Source: Chthonomonas sp. UBA2387 (GTDB lineage Bacteria > Armatimonadota > Fimbriimonadia > Fimbriimonadales > Fimbriimonadaceae). Taken from it: a stretch of 33,181 bases of DNA. Every line of letters starts with the position of its first letter. Positions within the stretch are counted from its first letter, which is position 1. The notes below the pieces were generated by a model, which was given only the letters and a program-made list of their open reading frames with translations, made no database searches and was not told where the DNA came from. The translations under genes and the position numbers were made by a program. The stretch lies in NCBI GenBank assembly GCA_002343445.1, contig DDSP01000022.1, positions 18,369-51,549 of the forward strand, read 5' to 3'. Positions 25,319-33,158 of the stretch are shown here, in pieces.

Positions 25319-26497
25319 ATGATTACTTCGGTTCACATTTCCGGGTTCAAGTCCCTTGCGGATGTATCTGTGGAATTGGGATTTGTCAACGTTTTCATCG
25401 GGGCGAACGGCGCGGGCAAGAGTAACGTCCTCGAGGCAATCGGTGTCGCCAGCGCCGCAATCTCTGGTCAGGTGGACGACGAGTCACTGGGCCGAAGGGG
25501 AGTGCGTCTTGGCCTTCCTGCCCTGTACAAGTCCTCTTTTCGCAATTTGAGGACTCCAAGTCACATACGGCTTGAAGTTGTCGGAGAGTTCTTCGGCGAG
25601 ATCGCTGAATACAAGACAAACCTGTATAACCCAATAGAAAGGCCGACAAGGCGATGGAAGTACAAGAACGAACTTCTAAAGGACTCCCTAGCTTCCTCGG
25701 GTCGGTCACCAAAGAATACACGAGGATACGATGACACACGCAGTTGGGTCGCCCTCAAGTTGGCTGAAACGCCTGCTGAGTCAACAAGAGCCAAACTCGC
25801 ACGCTACTTGGAGGGCTATGCAATCTACGCGCCAGACACCCCGACGTTACGGGGTCAAGAGGTTGACCCTCAGAATAGAGAACCAGTCGGACTCGCAGGC
25901 GGTAATCTGCCTAGAGCTGTTCGTGACATTTTGCGCCTTGTTCAGGATAGAATGGAATTGAGTAGGTTTATCCACGAAACCGTCGATTGGGTGCGGGATT
26001 TTGGCTCAGCGACAACCGTTGATTTACCCATCGCTGATGGAGTACCACAAATGAAGACTGCGATCATGTTTCGTGATCGGTATATGGGCCAATGGAGGAA
26101 CGTTCTCTCTGGTTACGACGCAAGCGAAGGTGTTCTCTATGTGCTGTTCTGCGCTGCCTTGGCCCTCCACTCAAGGTCGCCCAAGTTTTTTGCGATAGAC
26201 AACTTCGACCAAGCACTTAACCCAAGGATGGCCCGCAGATTGGCTTCGCAGTTCTGCACATGGATGATCACGAAGGAGATGCAGTGCCTTCTGACTACAC
26301 ACAATCCACTCGTACTTGACGGCCTGCCACTTCTTGATGATCGGGTGAGGCTTTTTGCCGTAGACCGAGACGGGATGGGTCGAACGCAGATTCAACGAAT
26401 ATCCGTCACAGAAAAGATGATTATGAGGTCAAAACAAGGAACGCCCCTTTCCCAGCAATGGGTTTCTGGCCATATCGGAGCGGTCCCGGATGTCTAA
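25319..26497 (+). CDS. OLD/RecF-type AAA ATPase, first gene of a two-gene defence-like module
   Basis: 392-aa ABC/SMC-like ATPase. Starts ITSVHISGFKSLADVSVELG, the usual opening of RecF/OLD/AAA_21 ATPases; Walker A GANGAGKS at residues 28-35; signature-like LSGYDASEG about 263-271; Walker B FFAIDNFDQALNP (Asp294) where the usual catalytic Glu is Asn; then LLTTHNP with the switch His. The protein has no fused TOPRIM domain; the next gene, overlapping by 8 nt, seems to supply it. This is the layout of anti-phage pairs such as PARIS (AriA/AriB). Composition is far more A+T-rich than the flanks (26 G/C in 60 bases at 25621-25680, against 38 in 60 at 24301-24360), indicating transfer. Exact family not assigned. 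Confidence 0.88.
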   Translation: MITSVHISGFKSLADVSVELGFVNVFIGANGAGKSNVLEAIGVASAAISGQVDDESLGRRGVRLGLPALYKSSFRNLRTPSHIRLEVVGEFFGEIAEYKTNLYNPIERPTRRWKYKNELLKDSLASSGRSPKNTRGYDDTRSWVALKLAETPAESTRAKLARYLEGYAIYAPDTPTLRGQEVDPQNREPVGLAGGNLPRAVRDILRLVQDRMELSRFIHETVDWVRDFGSATTVDLPIADGVPQMKTAIMFRDRYMGQWRNVLSGYDASEGVLYVLFCAALALHSRSPKFFAIDNFDQALNPRMARRLASQFCTWMITKEMQCLLTTHNPLVLDGLPLLDDRVRLFAVDRDGMGRTQIQRISVTEKMIMRSKQGTPLSQQWVSGHIGAVPDV

Positions 26498-27170
26498 GCG
26501 GATCAGCTTTGTTGGTGAAGGCCCCACTGATCTCATTGTCTTCAAAGCCGCCCTGATGTCTCTAACTGGTGGGGCGGAGTTTGTTGTGACTCAGATTCAA
26601 CCGCCATTTGATCAGCTTCAATGTTCCAACGATCAAGGTCAATTCGGAGGTGGGTGGAAAGGGGTCTTGAAATGGTGTACGGATAACAGTAGTCATGGCG
26701 TGGCCGAAATCCTGACAAATTCCAGTTGCCTCGTCATCCATTTGGACGCAGATGTTGCGTCGGAAGCAGAAGCAGAAGCCTATGATTTTGGCCGACTTGA
26801 GGCTCCATGCCCAGCAGCTCTGGATACGAGCTTGAATGTTGAAGCGCGCCTGCGCAAGGTCCTTGCCATAGAAGAGAGCCACCCGGTCGTGTTTATGATT
26901 CCAAGCAAGGCTACTGAATCTTGGGTCATTGCGGCGATGTACGCATATGCTCCTCCTCCAGAGATCGAATGTCTTCCCGACCCAGCGCATTGGCTCAATG
27001 GAAAGACGCCTCGGCTAGTCCGGACAAAGGAGGGTAAAGACCATGAGGAAAAGCGAAGGTACAACGAGAGTAGCGTCCAGCTCATCGCAGCGTGGCCGAA
27101 GGTTCGGGTGACGTGTGCGACAGCTGATCACTTTATGGAGAGGTTGCAATGGGCACTTGGTTGTTACTGA
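26490..27170 (+). CDS. Small TOPRIM-like protein, second gene of the module
   Basis: 226-aa protein. Residues 6-14 read SFVGEGPTD, the E-G-x-(T)-(D/E) motif of TOPRIM folds with Glu10, and LVIHLDADVA carries the DxD pair Asp86/Asp88; both sit at the ends of predicted strands as in TOPRIM/DUF4276-type proteins. A later conserved-looking segment is MIPSKATESWVIAAMY. TOPRIM nucleases of this sort act as the effector in ATPase-paired phage defence. The start ATG lies in the ATPase stop region (ATGTCTAA), so translation is coupled. A+T-rich like its partner. Nuclease activity is inferred, and DUF4276 or DUF4435 membership cannot be decided by eye. Confidence 0.8.
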   Translation: MSKRISFVGEGPTDLIVFKAALMSLTGGAEFVVTQIQPPFDQLQCSNDQGQFGGGWKGVLKWCTDNSSHGVAEILTNSSCLVIHLDADVASEAEAEAYDFGRLEAPCPAALDTSLNVEARLRKVLAIEESHPVVFMIPSKATESWVIAAMYAYAPPPEIECLPDPAHWLNGKTPRLVRTKEGKDHEEKRRYNESSVQLIAAWPKVRVTCATADHFMERLQWALGCY

Positions 27171-27259
27171 TATTGGTTTTTCGAGTACACTTTATCTGAC
27201 ATAAATACTTGGATTGAAAACTGTCCGTCAGGCTTAGTTGGTGTTGGCGTGGAGTGTCA

Positions 27260-27397
27260 ACTCCGCAAGGGGCTTCGCCAAAGGTCTGGATGGATGCTTA
27301 CCTCGCCGCGTTTGCCATCGCCAGCGGTTGCCGACTGGCCTCAACCGACAGAGCCTTCGAACGGTTTCACGATCTGGACTTCGAGTTTCTCGGTTGA
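27260..27397 (+). pseudogene. 3' remnant of a VapC (PIN-domain) toxin gene
   Basis: One reading frame ending at TGA 27395-27397 encodes about 45 residues with the C-terminal half of a PIN toxin: SPKVWMDAYLAAFAIASGCR followed by LASTDRAFERFHDLDFEFLG. The two Asp residues (WMD and STD) are the last two members of the PIN acidic quartet. The frame is closed by TGA at 27215-27217, there is no usable start, and the first half of the toxin and the antitoxin are missing. G+C is host-like, unlike the adjacent A+T-rich module, so the junction is near 27240. VapC toxins cut RNA; this fragment should be inactive. Confidence 0.7.
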
Positions 27398-27403
27398 CCC
27401 GCC

Positions 27404-28882
27404 TCACCAAGCGGCCCGCGCTGCTGCGTCCACGCGCGAGCAGATCCAGGACTCCTCGCCCAAGTCCTTCTGACGCGACTGCAGCAGCCGCATCATCTCG
27501 CGCTTCAGCCCGACCGGCCCCGAAAGCCACAGGTTCCGCCGCTCCAAAGGATCGGTGTGCAGGTCGAACAGCTCCCACTCGCCGAGTTCGTAGTAGTACA
27601 CGATCTTGTGCCGAGCCGTCGTCACGCCGACCCACTTGGGCACCTTGTGGTCGGGGTCGTCGCTCTCGTAGAAGTGCCCATACGCCGCCGGCCTCTCCTC
27701 CTTTCCGCCGCGCAGCAACGGCCCCAGGGACTTCCCGTGCAAGTCGTCGGGCGCAGGCACGCGGGCCCATTCGAGGATCGTCGGCGCGAGGTCCACATGC
27801 GACGTCACCTGCGACACCACGCCCGACCGAACACCCGGCCCGCGCACCAGCAGCGGCGTCCCCGCCGACGGCTCGTAGAACCAGCGCTTGTCATACCACC
27901 CGTTCTCGCCGAGGAAGAAGCCCTGGTCCGACGCGTACACGAACACCGTGTTCTGGGTCAGCCCCTTCCGATCCAGTTCGTCCATAAGGGTGGCGACGCT
28001 CTTGTCCACCGCCGCCACGCACCGAAGATAGTTCTGCAGATAGCGTTGGTAGTTGGTGCCCAGCAGGTCGCCGGTCCGCTCCAGCCTGACGCGATAGGCC
28101 TCGTCTTGAGCGCCGAACGCCTGCTTCCAGCGCGCCGTCTGCTCGGCGTCGAGTCCGGGGGGCGGGAAGCCCACCAGAAGGTCGTTCTTGATCCGCAGGT
28201 GCTTGTCCACACGCATCAGCGCTTTCTTCGCGCCCGAGGCGAGCGTGGCGTAATCGGTGCGGAGGGTCGGCGGCTCGGGGAAGACCTGGTCCTTGAACAA
28301 GTCGTATTCGTTTGGACCGGGCGCCCAATACCGGTGGGGCGCTTTGTGTCCCACCAACAGGAAGAACGGCTTGTTCCTCGCCTGGCGCAACCATTCGACC
28401 GCCCGCTCGGTGATGATCTCGGTGGAGTAGCCCTGCCGCCGCAAGCGGCCCGCAGGCGTGATGAACTCGGGGTTGTAGTACGCGCCCTGCCCCGGCAACA
28501 CCTCCCAGAAATCGAAGCCGGTCGGGTTGGAGACCAAGTGCCATTTGCCCACGACGGCCGTCTCGTAGCCCGCCTTCTGAAGCATCTTTGGGAAGGTTTG
28601 CTGGGTGGGGTCGAACGAGGTCGTGTTGTCTTTGTGGCCGTTGGCGTGGCTGTGCTTGCCGGTGAGCAGCGAGGCACGGCTGGGTGCGCAAAGCGGGTTG
28701 CCCGTGATGTGACGGTCGAAGCGGACACCCTCCTTGGCGATCCGGTCGAGGCCCGGGGTCTGGATCAGCTTCGACCCGTACGCCGAAATCGCGGCCCGTG
28801 CATGATCGTCCGAGAACACGACCACGATGTTCGGCGGCGCGGCTTGCCCCATCGCAAGAGCCATCGCCAAGTAGGCAATCAT
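27404..28882 (-). CDS. Cys-type sulfatase, exported
   Basis: 492-aa arylsulfatase/alkaline-phosphatase-fold enzyme that removes sulfate esters, most likely from sulfated polysaccharides, outside the cytoplasm. Signal peptide about residues 1-14 (MIAYLAMALAMGQA); metal ligands in VVFSDDHARA (Asp25, Asp26); sulfatase signature CAPSRASLLTG with Cys65 (C-x-P-S-R), which must be turned into formylglycine; GKWHL and the late ASDQGFFLGENGWYDKRW complete the active site. Start ATG 28882; TATCGT lies 6 nt upstream. It is divergent, at 38 nt, from a gene for the formylglycine-generating enzyme, which should activate it. The end is 6 nt from the vapC remnant. Confidence 0.94.
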   Translation of the reverse strand: MIAYLAMALAMGQAAPPNIVVVFSDDHARAAISAYGSKLIQTPGLDRIAKEGVRFDRHITGNPLCAPSRASLLTGKHSHANGHKDNTTSFDPTQQTFPKMLQKAGYETAVVGKWHLVSNPTGFDFWEVLPGQGAYYNPEFITPAGRLRRQGYSTEIITERAVEWLRQARNKPFFLLVGHKAPHRYWAPGPNEYDLFKDQVFPEPPTLRTDYATLASGAKKALMRVDKHLRIKNDLLVGFPPPGLDAEQTARWKQAFGAQDEAYRVRLERTGDLLGTNYQRYLQNYLRCVAAVDKSVATLMDELDRKGLTQNTVFVYASDQGFFLGENGWYDKRWFYEPSAGTPLLVRGPGVRSGVVSQVTSHVDLAPTILEWARVPAPDDLHGKSLGPLLRGGKEERPAAYGHFYESDDPDHKVPKWVGVTTARHKIVYYYELGEWELFDLHTDPLERRNLWLSGPVGLKREMMRLLQSRQKDLGEESWICSRVDAAARAAW

Positions 28883-28920
28883 GGGCGCACGATACCCCCA
28901 TCGCGCTATGATCGTTCTCG
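28883..28920. promoter_or_regulatory. 38-nt divergent promoter between sulfatase and FGE genes
   Basis: Plus strand: TATGAT (28907-28912), 8 nt before the GTG at 28921. Minus strand: TATCGT (28894-28889), 6 nt before the ATG at 28882. Both would give leaderless or near-leaderless transcripts, and the -35 zone of each lies inside or beyond the other gene start, so the two promoters must compete or be co-regulated. Confidence 0.5.
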
Positions 28921-29901
28921 GTGAAGAACCGCTCGGCGATTTGGCTTGCTTGGCTCTGCCTGTCGGCGGGATGCTCCAGCCCGCCGCGCGAACAGCCCGC
29001 CGAGGTCGCCGCGCCCCCGCCGCCGGGGATGGTGTTCGTGAAAGGCGGCACATTCACGCTCGGCACAGATCGAGGGATGCCCGACGAGGGCCCCGCGCGC
29101 GAAGTGACCGTGTCCTCGTTCTATCTGGACACGCACGAGGTCACCAACGACCAGTTCGCCGCCTTCGTCGTGGCGACAGGCTACGTGACGGTGGCCGAGC
29201 GAACGCCGCGATCCGAGGACTTCCCCGGCGCCAAAATCGAGCTCCTCGTTCCCGGGGCGGCGGTATTCCAAGAAGGCGAGGGGTGGGCGTACGTGCCGGG
29301 CGCCCAGTGGCGGCACCCCGAAGGGCCCGAAAGCAGCATCGAGGGCAAGGGCGACCATCCGGTGGTTCAGGTGGCTTGGGAAGACGCTGCGGCCTACGCC
29401 GAGTGGGCGGGCAAACGGCTGCCCACCGAAGCCGAATGGGAGTACGCGGCCAAAGCGGGCCGCGAACAACCTGAAGCCATTTGGAGCGACGCCCCGTTCG
29501 ACGACGACGCCCCGCAAGCCAACATCTGGCAAGGCACGTTCCCCGAGCGGAACACCAACACCGACGGCTTCGCGACCACGGCACCGGTCGGCTCGTTCGG
29601 CGCGAATCCCTGGGGCTTCTTTGACATGGCGGGAAACGTTTGGGAATGGTGCGCCGACTGGTACCGCCCAGACGCCTATGCTACGGCCGCATCGGCCAAC
29701 CCGAGAGGGCCCACCGAACCGTTCGACCCCGACGAGCCGGACCAGCCGAAGCGGGTGCTGCGCGGCGGCTCGTTCCTGTGCGCGGCGAACTACTGCCGCG
29801 GCTATCGCCCCACGGCTCGCATGAAGTCCTCGCCGGACACGGGCTTGATGCACGTCGGCTTTCGGTGCGCCCAAGACGCCCCTACAGCCGCGAAGCCGTG
29901 A
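28921..29901 (+). CDS. Formylglycine-generating enzyme (SUMF1/FGE-like) lipoprotein
   Basis: 326-aa FGE-sulfatase-domain protein. The first 18 residues form a lipoprotein signal (WLAWLCLSAGC, Cys18), followed by a Pro-rich linker and the FGE domain from about residue 37 (MVFVKGGTFTLGTDRG, EVTNDQFAAFV, RLPTEAEWEYAA, GNVWEWCADWY). The copper-binding Cys pair of true FGEs is present: Cys287 and Cys292 in GGSFLCAANYCRGYRPTAR. That supports the activity of converting sulfatase Cys to formylglycine, rather than being just a lectin-like homologue. Membrane anchoring puts it outside, where it could act on the exported sulfatase next door. Start is GTG 28921. Its last 20 nt overlap the convergent metallopeptidase gene. 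Confidence 0.93.
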   Translation: MKNRSAIWLAWLCLSAGCSSPPREQPAEVAAPPPPGMVFVKGGTFTLGTDRGMPDEGPAREVTVSSFYLDTHEVTNDQFAAFVVATGYVTVAERTPRSEDFPGAKIELLVPGAAVFQEGEGWAYVPGAQWRHPEGPESSIEGKGDHPVVQVAWEDAAAYAEWAGKRLPTEAEWEYAAKAGREQPEAIWSDAPFDDDAPQANIWQGTFPERNTNTDGFATTAPVGSFGANPWGFFDMAGNVWEWCADWYRPDAYATAASANPRGPTEPFDPDEPDQPKRVLRGGSFLCAANYCRGYRPTARMKSSPDTGLMHVGFRCAQDAPTAAKP

Positions 29902-30697
29902 AGGTGTCGCCGCCCTTCGGGTCGCCGGTGCGCCAGCCCTGCAAAAACCACCGACGCCGCTGCTCCGAGGTGCCGTGCGTGAACGAATCCGGCACCACGT
30001 GGCCCTGCGCCTTCTTCTGGATCGCATCGTCGCCGATGGCTTCGGCGGCTCGCATCGCTTCCTCCAAATCCTGTTCGTCGAGCGAGGCCATGCGCCGCGC
30101 GTGGTGGGCCCACACGCCCGCGTAGTAGTCCGCCTGCAGTTCCATCTTCACCGAAAGCCGGTTGGCCTCGGACTCGGAGAGGCGGCGGCGCTGCTCGTGA
30201 ACGCGCCCGGCCACGCCGAGAAGGTTCTGAACGTGATGGCCCACCTCGTGCGCGACCACGTAGGCTTGGGCGAAGTCGCCCGGAGCGCCGAAGCGCGTCT
30301 TCAGGTCCTCGTAGAACCCGAGATCAATGTATATCGTGCTGTCCGACGAGCAGTAGAACGGCCCAATCGCCGAGGATGCCGTCCCGCAAGCCGATTCGAC
30401 CATCCCCGTGAACAACACCAAGCGCGGCTCCTCGTACGTCCGACCCAGCTTCTTGAACTGCTCCCGCCAGACCTCTTCGGTGTCGGCCAGAACGACGGCC
30501 ACAAACTCCTTGGCCTCGGGGTCCGGGGGCTCGCCGGTCGAAGGGCCGCCTGCGCCGCCGAGAAGGGCCGAAGGGTCGCCGCCGAGCAACAGCACGATGA
30601 CCGCCACGACCAGCGTGCCAACCCCGCCGGCCACCAAGCCGCCGCTGCCCCTTCGGTCCTCGATGTTGTCGCTTTGCCGCCTGCCTTTCCAGCGCAT
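29882..30697 (-). CDS. YpfJ-type zinc metallopeptidase, membrane anchored
   Basis: 271-aa protein of the neutral zinc metallopeptidase (YpfJ) family. Residues 1-20 are basic with an MRWKGRRQSDNIEDRRG opening typical of the family; one membrane anchor at about 22-40; then a Gly/Pro linker and the peptidase domain. The zinc motif is AYVVAHEVGHHVQNLLG (HEVGHH); other marks are CSSDSTIYIDLGFY, LQADYYAGVWAHHA with the third ligand region, and the C-terminal FTHGTSEQRRRWFLQGW. Substrate unknown. TACAAT lies 6 nt before ATG 30697, and dinG-like gene ends 22 nt upstream. Confidence 0.94.
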   Translation of the reverse strand: MRWKGRRQSDNIEDRRGSGGLVAGGVGTLVVAVIVLLLGGDPSALLGGAGGPSTGEPPDPEAKEFVAVVLADTEEVWREQFKKLGRTYEEPRLVLFTGMVESACGTASSAIGPFYCSSDSTIYIDLGFYEDLKTRFGAPGDFAQAYVVAHEVGHHVQNLLGVAGRVHEQRRRLSESEANRLSVKMELQADYYAGVWAHHARRMASLDEQDLEEAMRAAEAIGDDAIQKKAQGHVVPDSFTHGTSEQRRRWFLQGWRTGDPKGGDTFTASRL

Positions 30698-30719
30698 GGC
30701 TCCATTGTAACCGCGAGGG

Positions 30720-32774
30720 TTACTCCAACCCGGCGTGCACCATCGCCTCCAGGAAGTCCTCGCACATGGTCATCCCGGGCGGGAGGTTTTCGAGGATCGC
30801 CTCGCCGTAGCGCTTGGTGCGCACGCGGGGGTCCAAGATGGCGATCACGCCGTGGTCGGCGTCGCGGCGGATGAGGCGTCCCGCTCCTTGCCGGACCATC
30901 ATCTTCGCCTGCGGCAGCGTCCACGAAAAGAACGGGTTCTCGCCCTTGCTCTCCAGCCAAGCCTGGCGGGCCAACTGCGGCGGGTCCACGGGCACTTCGA
31001 ACGGCACGCGGACCAGCACGACGCACGAGAGCGTCTTGCCCGGGGCGTCGAAGCCCGTCCAGAACGACCTTACGGCGAACAGCGTGGCGCGTTCCTCGTT
31101 CTTGAACCGCTCGCCCACGCTGGCCACGCCGGTGCCGCGTTGCATGTAGATCGGCAAGTCCTCGCGCGGCTCGATGCGGCGGTACACCTCCTCCATCTCG
31201 CGGCGGCTGTGGAACAGCGCCAGCGTTCGGCCCCCCATGTGCGCCACGATGTCGGCGATCTGGTGGGCGACGGCATCGAAGTAAGGGCCCTCCAATCCAC
31301 GCTTGCGGGCTTCGCTGGGGTCGGGGACCGCTCCCATCGGCGGCAGGTACAGGGCCGCTTGCCTCGAGTAGTCGAACGGCGAGGCCAGCACTTCGGTCGA
31401 ACGCGGCTCGGCGCCCGTCGTGCGCTTGAAGAAGTCGAAACCGCCGTCCACGGCCAGCGTGGCCGACATGGCGATGGTCACCGGGTTCGGCGTCCAGACC
31501 AGGTTCTTCAGCGGCTCGGCCAAGTCCACGGGCTCGAGGCGAGCGGTCGGCGCGGTGCCGTCGTGCCCGACGAACGAGACCGACGCCCCCGAAGGCGCGA
31601 TCAGCCCGCGACACCCGTACGCGTACTCGCGCAGGAACATCCCGTAGTTGCGCAGGCACTCTTGCGCTTCGCGCATCGCCGTGCCGCGCAACGACTCGTC
31701 GTCCTTCCACCGCGTGACGATGGCCTGCGCCCCGTCGAGGAACGCCTTGACCGAGAGCGCCAGGTGGTCGCCCAATCGCTCGACCAGCGGACGCACCGTA
31801 TGCGCGCGGCGTCCCTTGACCGAGGGGTGTTCGGCCAAGTCGGCGGGTGCGATCTCCAGGATGCCTGTGTGCTCTTCGCCGATCATCCCGAGGTCGCGGC
31901 GAGCCGTCTCGAGGTCCACCCGAAATGCCCCATAAATGCGGTTCCACTCGGGCAGGGTGCCGGCTTGGTTGGCCAGCGGGGCGAGCGTCTGATCCATGCG
32001 GCCGGTCAGGCCGAGGATCGTGGTCAGCGACTTGTCGTTGAGTTCGAACTCCAGAGCGGCTTGCGCGGCGGCGACGAAGTCGTGGGCCTCGTCCACGATC
32101 AGGGCATCGAACTTGCCGAGCAGCACCTGATCGCCTTCCGAGGCGTCCCGCATCACGGCGTCTTGCAGCACCACGGCGTGGTTGGTGATCACGACGCCAG
32201 CGCGTTCCGCGGCCCGCCGCGCCGAGTAATAGTAGCAGTCCTGATAGTGCGTGCAAAGCCTGGCAGGGCAGACCGGCGGGCCGGCGAGCCGTCGCCATAG
32301 GGCCGTCGCCTCGCGTCCGGCGGCGAGCCGCAACGTGCGGAACTCGGATTCGATGCCCCACGTGGCTCGGTCGCGGTAGGCCTCCCCCAGCGTGTGCGGT
32401 TCGTTGTCGAGCTGGGCCAAACACGCGTACCGTTGGCGACCCATGAGGAACGCCACGGTCGGCTTGGCTTCGCCCCAAACGTCGTCGAGCAGTTCGAGGG
32501 CCAGAGGCAGGTCCTTGCGCCAGTACTGCTCGGCCAGCACGTTGGTGTACGTGGCGATGACCGTGCGCTTGCCTTCGGCGGCGTAGGCCAGCGCCGGGAT
32601 GAGGACGGCGAGCGACTTGCCCAAGCCCGTCGGCGCTTCGTAGGCCCCGCTGTTGCCCTCGGCGTACCGCTCTTCGATGAGCCAGGCGAGCTGCCGCTGG
32701 TTGTAGCGGTCGGTGTAGCCGGGCCGCTCGGCCAGGCGAGCGAAGGCGCGTTCGATCCTGGCTCGCGGCGTCAT
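30720..32774 (-). CDS. DinG/XPD-family Fe-S helicase
   Basis: 684-aa superfamily 2 helicase. Walker A YEAPTGLGKS; four Cys likely to hold a 4Fe-4S cluster (RYACLAQL, and VCPARLCTHYQDC with C-x4-C-x5-C); DEAH box LIVDEAHD; later motifs LFHSRREMEEV and VRQGAGRLIRR. This arrangement is that of DinG/YoaA/XPD 5'-3' DNA helicases used in repair and in clearing R-loops. ATG 32774 begins at TPRARIERAFARL, next to TACCCT 7 nt upstream; the frame is open to 32897 without family similarity. It needs an Fe-S cluster, presumably from the SUF system whose genes lie at the other end of the window. Confidence 0.93.
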   Translation of the reverse strand: MTPRARIERAFARLAERPGYTDRYNQRQLAWLIEERYAEGNSGAYEAPTGLGKSLAVLIPALAYAAEGKRTVIATYTNVLAEQYWRKDLPLALELLDDVWGEAKPTVAFLMGRQRYACLAQLDNEPHTLGEAYRDRATWGIESEFRTLRLAAGREATALWRRLAGPPVCPARLCTHYQDCYYYSARRAAERAGVVITNHAVVLQDAVMRDASEGDQVLLGKFDALIVDEAHDFVAAAQAALEFELNDKSLTTILGLTGRMDQTLAPLANQAGTLPEWNRIYGAFRVDLETARRDLGMIGEEHTGILEIAPADLAEHPSVKGRRAHTVRPLVERLGDHLALSVKAFLDGAQAIVTRWKDDESLRGTAMREAQECLRNYGMFLREYAYGCRGLIAPSGASVSFVGHDGTAPTARLEPVDLAEPLKNLVWTPNPVTIAMSATLAVDGGFDFFKRTTGAEPRSTEVLASPFDYSRQAALYLPPMGAVPDPSEARKRGLEGPYFDAVAHQIADIVAHMGGRTLALFHSRREMEEVYRRIEPREDLPIYMQRGTGVASVGERFKNEERATLFAVRSFWTGFDAPGKTLSCVVLVRVPFEVPVDPPQLARQAWLESKGENPFFSWTLPQAKMMVRQGAGRLIRRDADHGVIAILDPRVRTKRYGEAILENLPPGMTMCEDFLEAMVHAGLE

Positions 32775-32928
32775 CGAAGGGAGGGTACCCCCTGGTTGCG
32801 TTGCGTCGGCCCGCTGGTCGGCCGGTGGTCCGGAAAGACGGAACGGCTCAAGTTGTCGACCACTTGCCGACGACCTGCTCACGCCTTGTCCTTGCACTCA
32901 AGATTCAAACTCACTTTCCCAGGGTTTG

Positions 32929-32953
32929 GGAAGACGGAAGAAGGAAGACGGAA
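32929..32953. repeat. Direct repeat GGAAGACGGAA, two copies at 14-nt spacing
   Basis: Copies at 32929-32939 and 32943-32953. A related GGAAAGACGGAA lies about 100 nt upstream, so the motif is dispersed locally. Confidence 0.7.
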
Positions 32954-33119
32954 TAGGGGGACACCTGCCGACGCTCTCACTGGGTCAGGGAGCGCCAGGG
33001 TGGAAACGTGAATCGGGACGAGCCCCGCGTCTCGAAGGCGAACGCCGCCCGGGGCGGAGACGTCACCCGCAGCGGCTCTCCACGGCGGCGTCAGGCAGAG
33101 AAGCTCGGCGGGAGGCGGC

Positions 33120-33158
33120 TGAACACTGAACCCCGAACCCTGAACACTGAACACTGAA
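33120..33158. repeat. Heptanucleotide tandem repeat (TGAACAC/TGAACCC)
   Basis: Five 7-nt units, TGAACAC, TGAACCC, CGAACCC, TGAACAC, TGAACAC, followed by a partial TGAA. Non-coding. Confidence 0.9.

Noticed and set aside
25280..27403. Complete integrative element with att repeats and integrase
   Set aside because: No integrase or transposase gene, and I found no second copy of the tRNA 3' end near the right edge. Only the cargo is visible.
27249..27473. 74-codon plus-strand frame over the vapC remnant
   Set aside because: It is in a different phase from the PIN-like sequence and runs into the sulfatase gene antisense.
32879..33154. 91-codon minus-strand frame at the right end
   Set aside because: It consists largely of translated short repeats and has no conserved motif.
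33120..33158. CRISPR-like array
   Set aside because: Units are 7 nt and contiguous without spacers; no cas genes.
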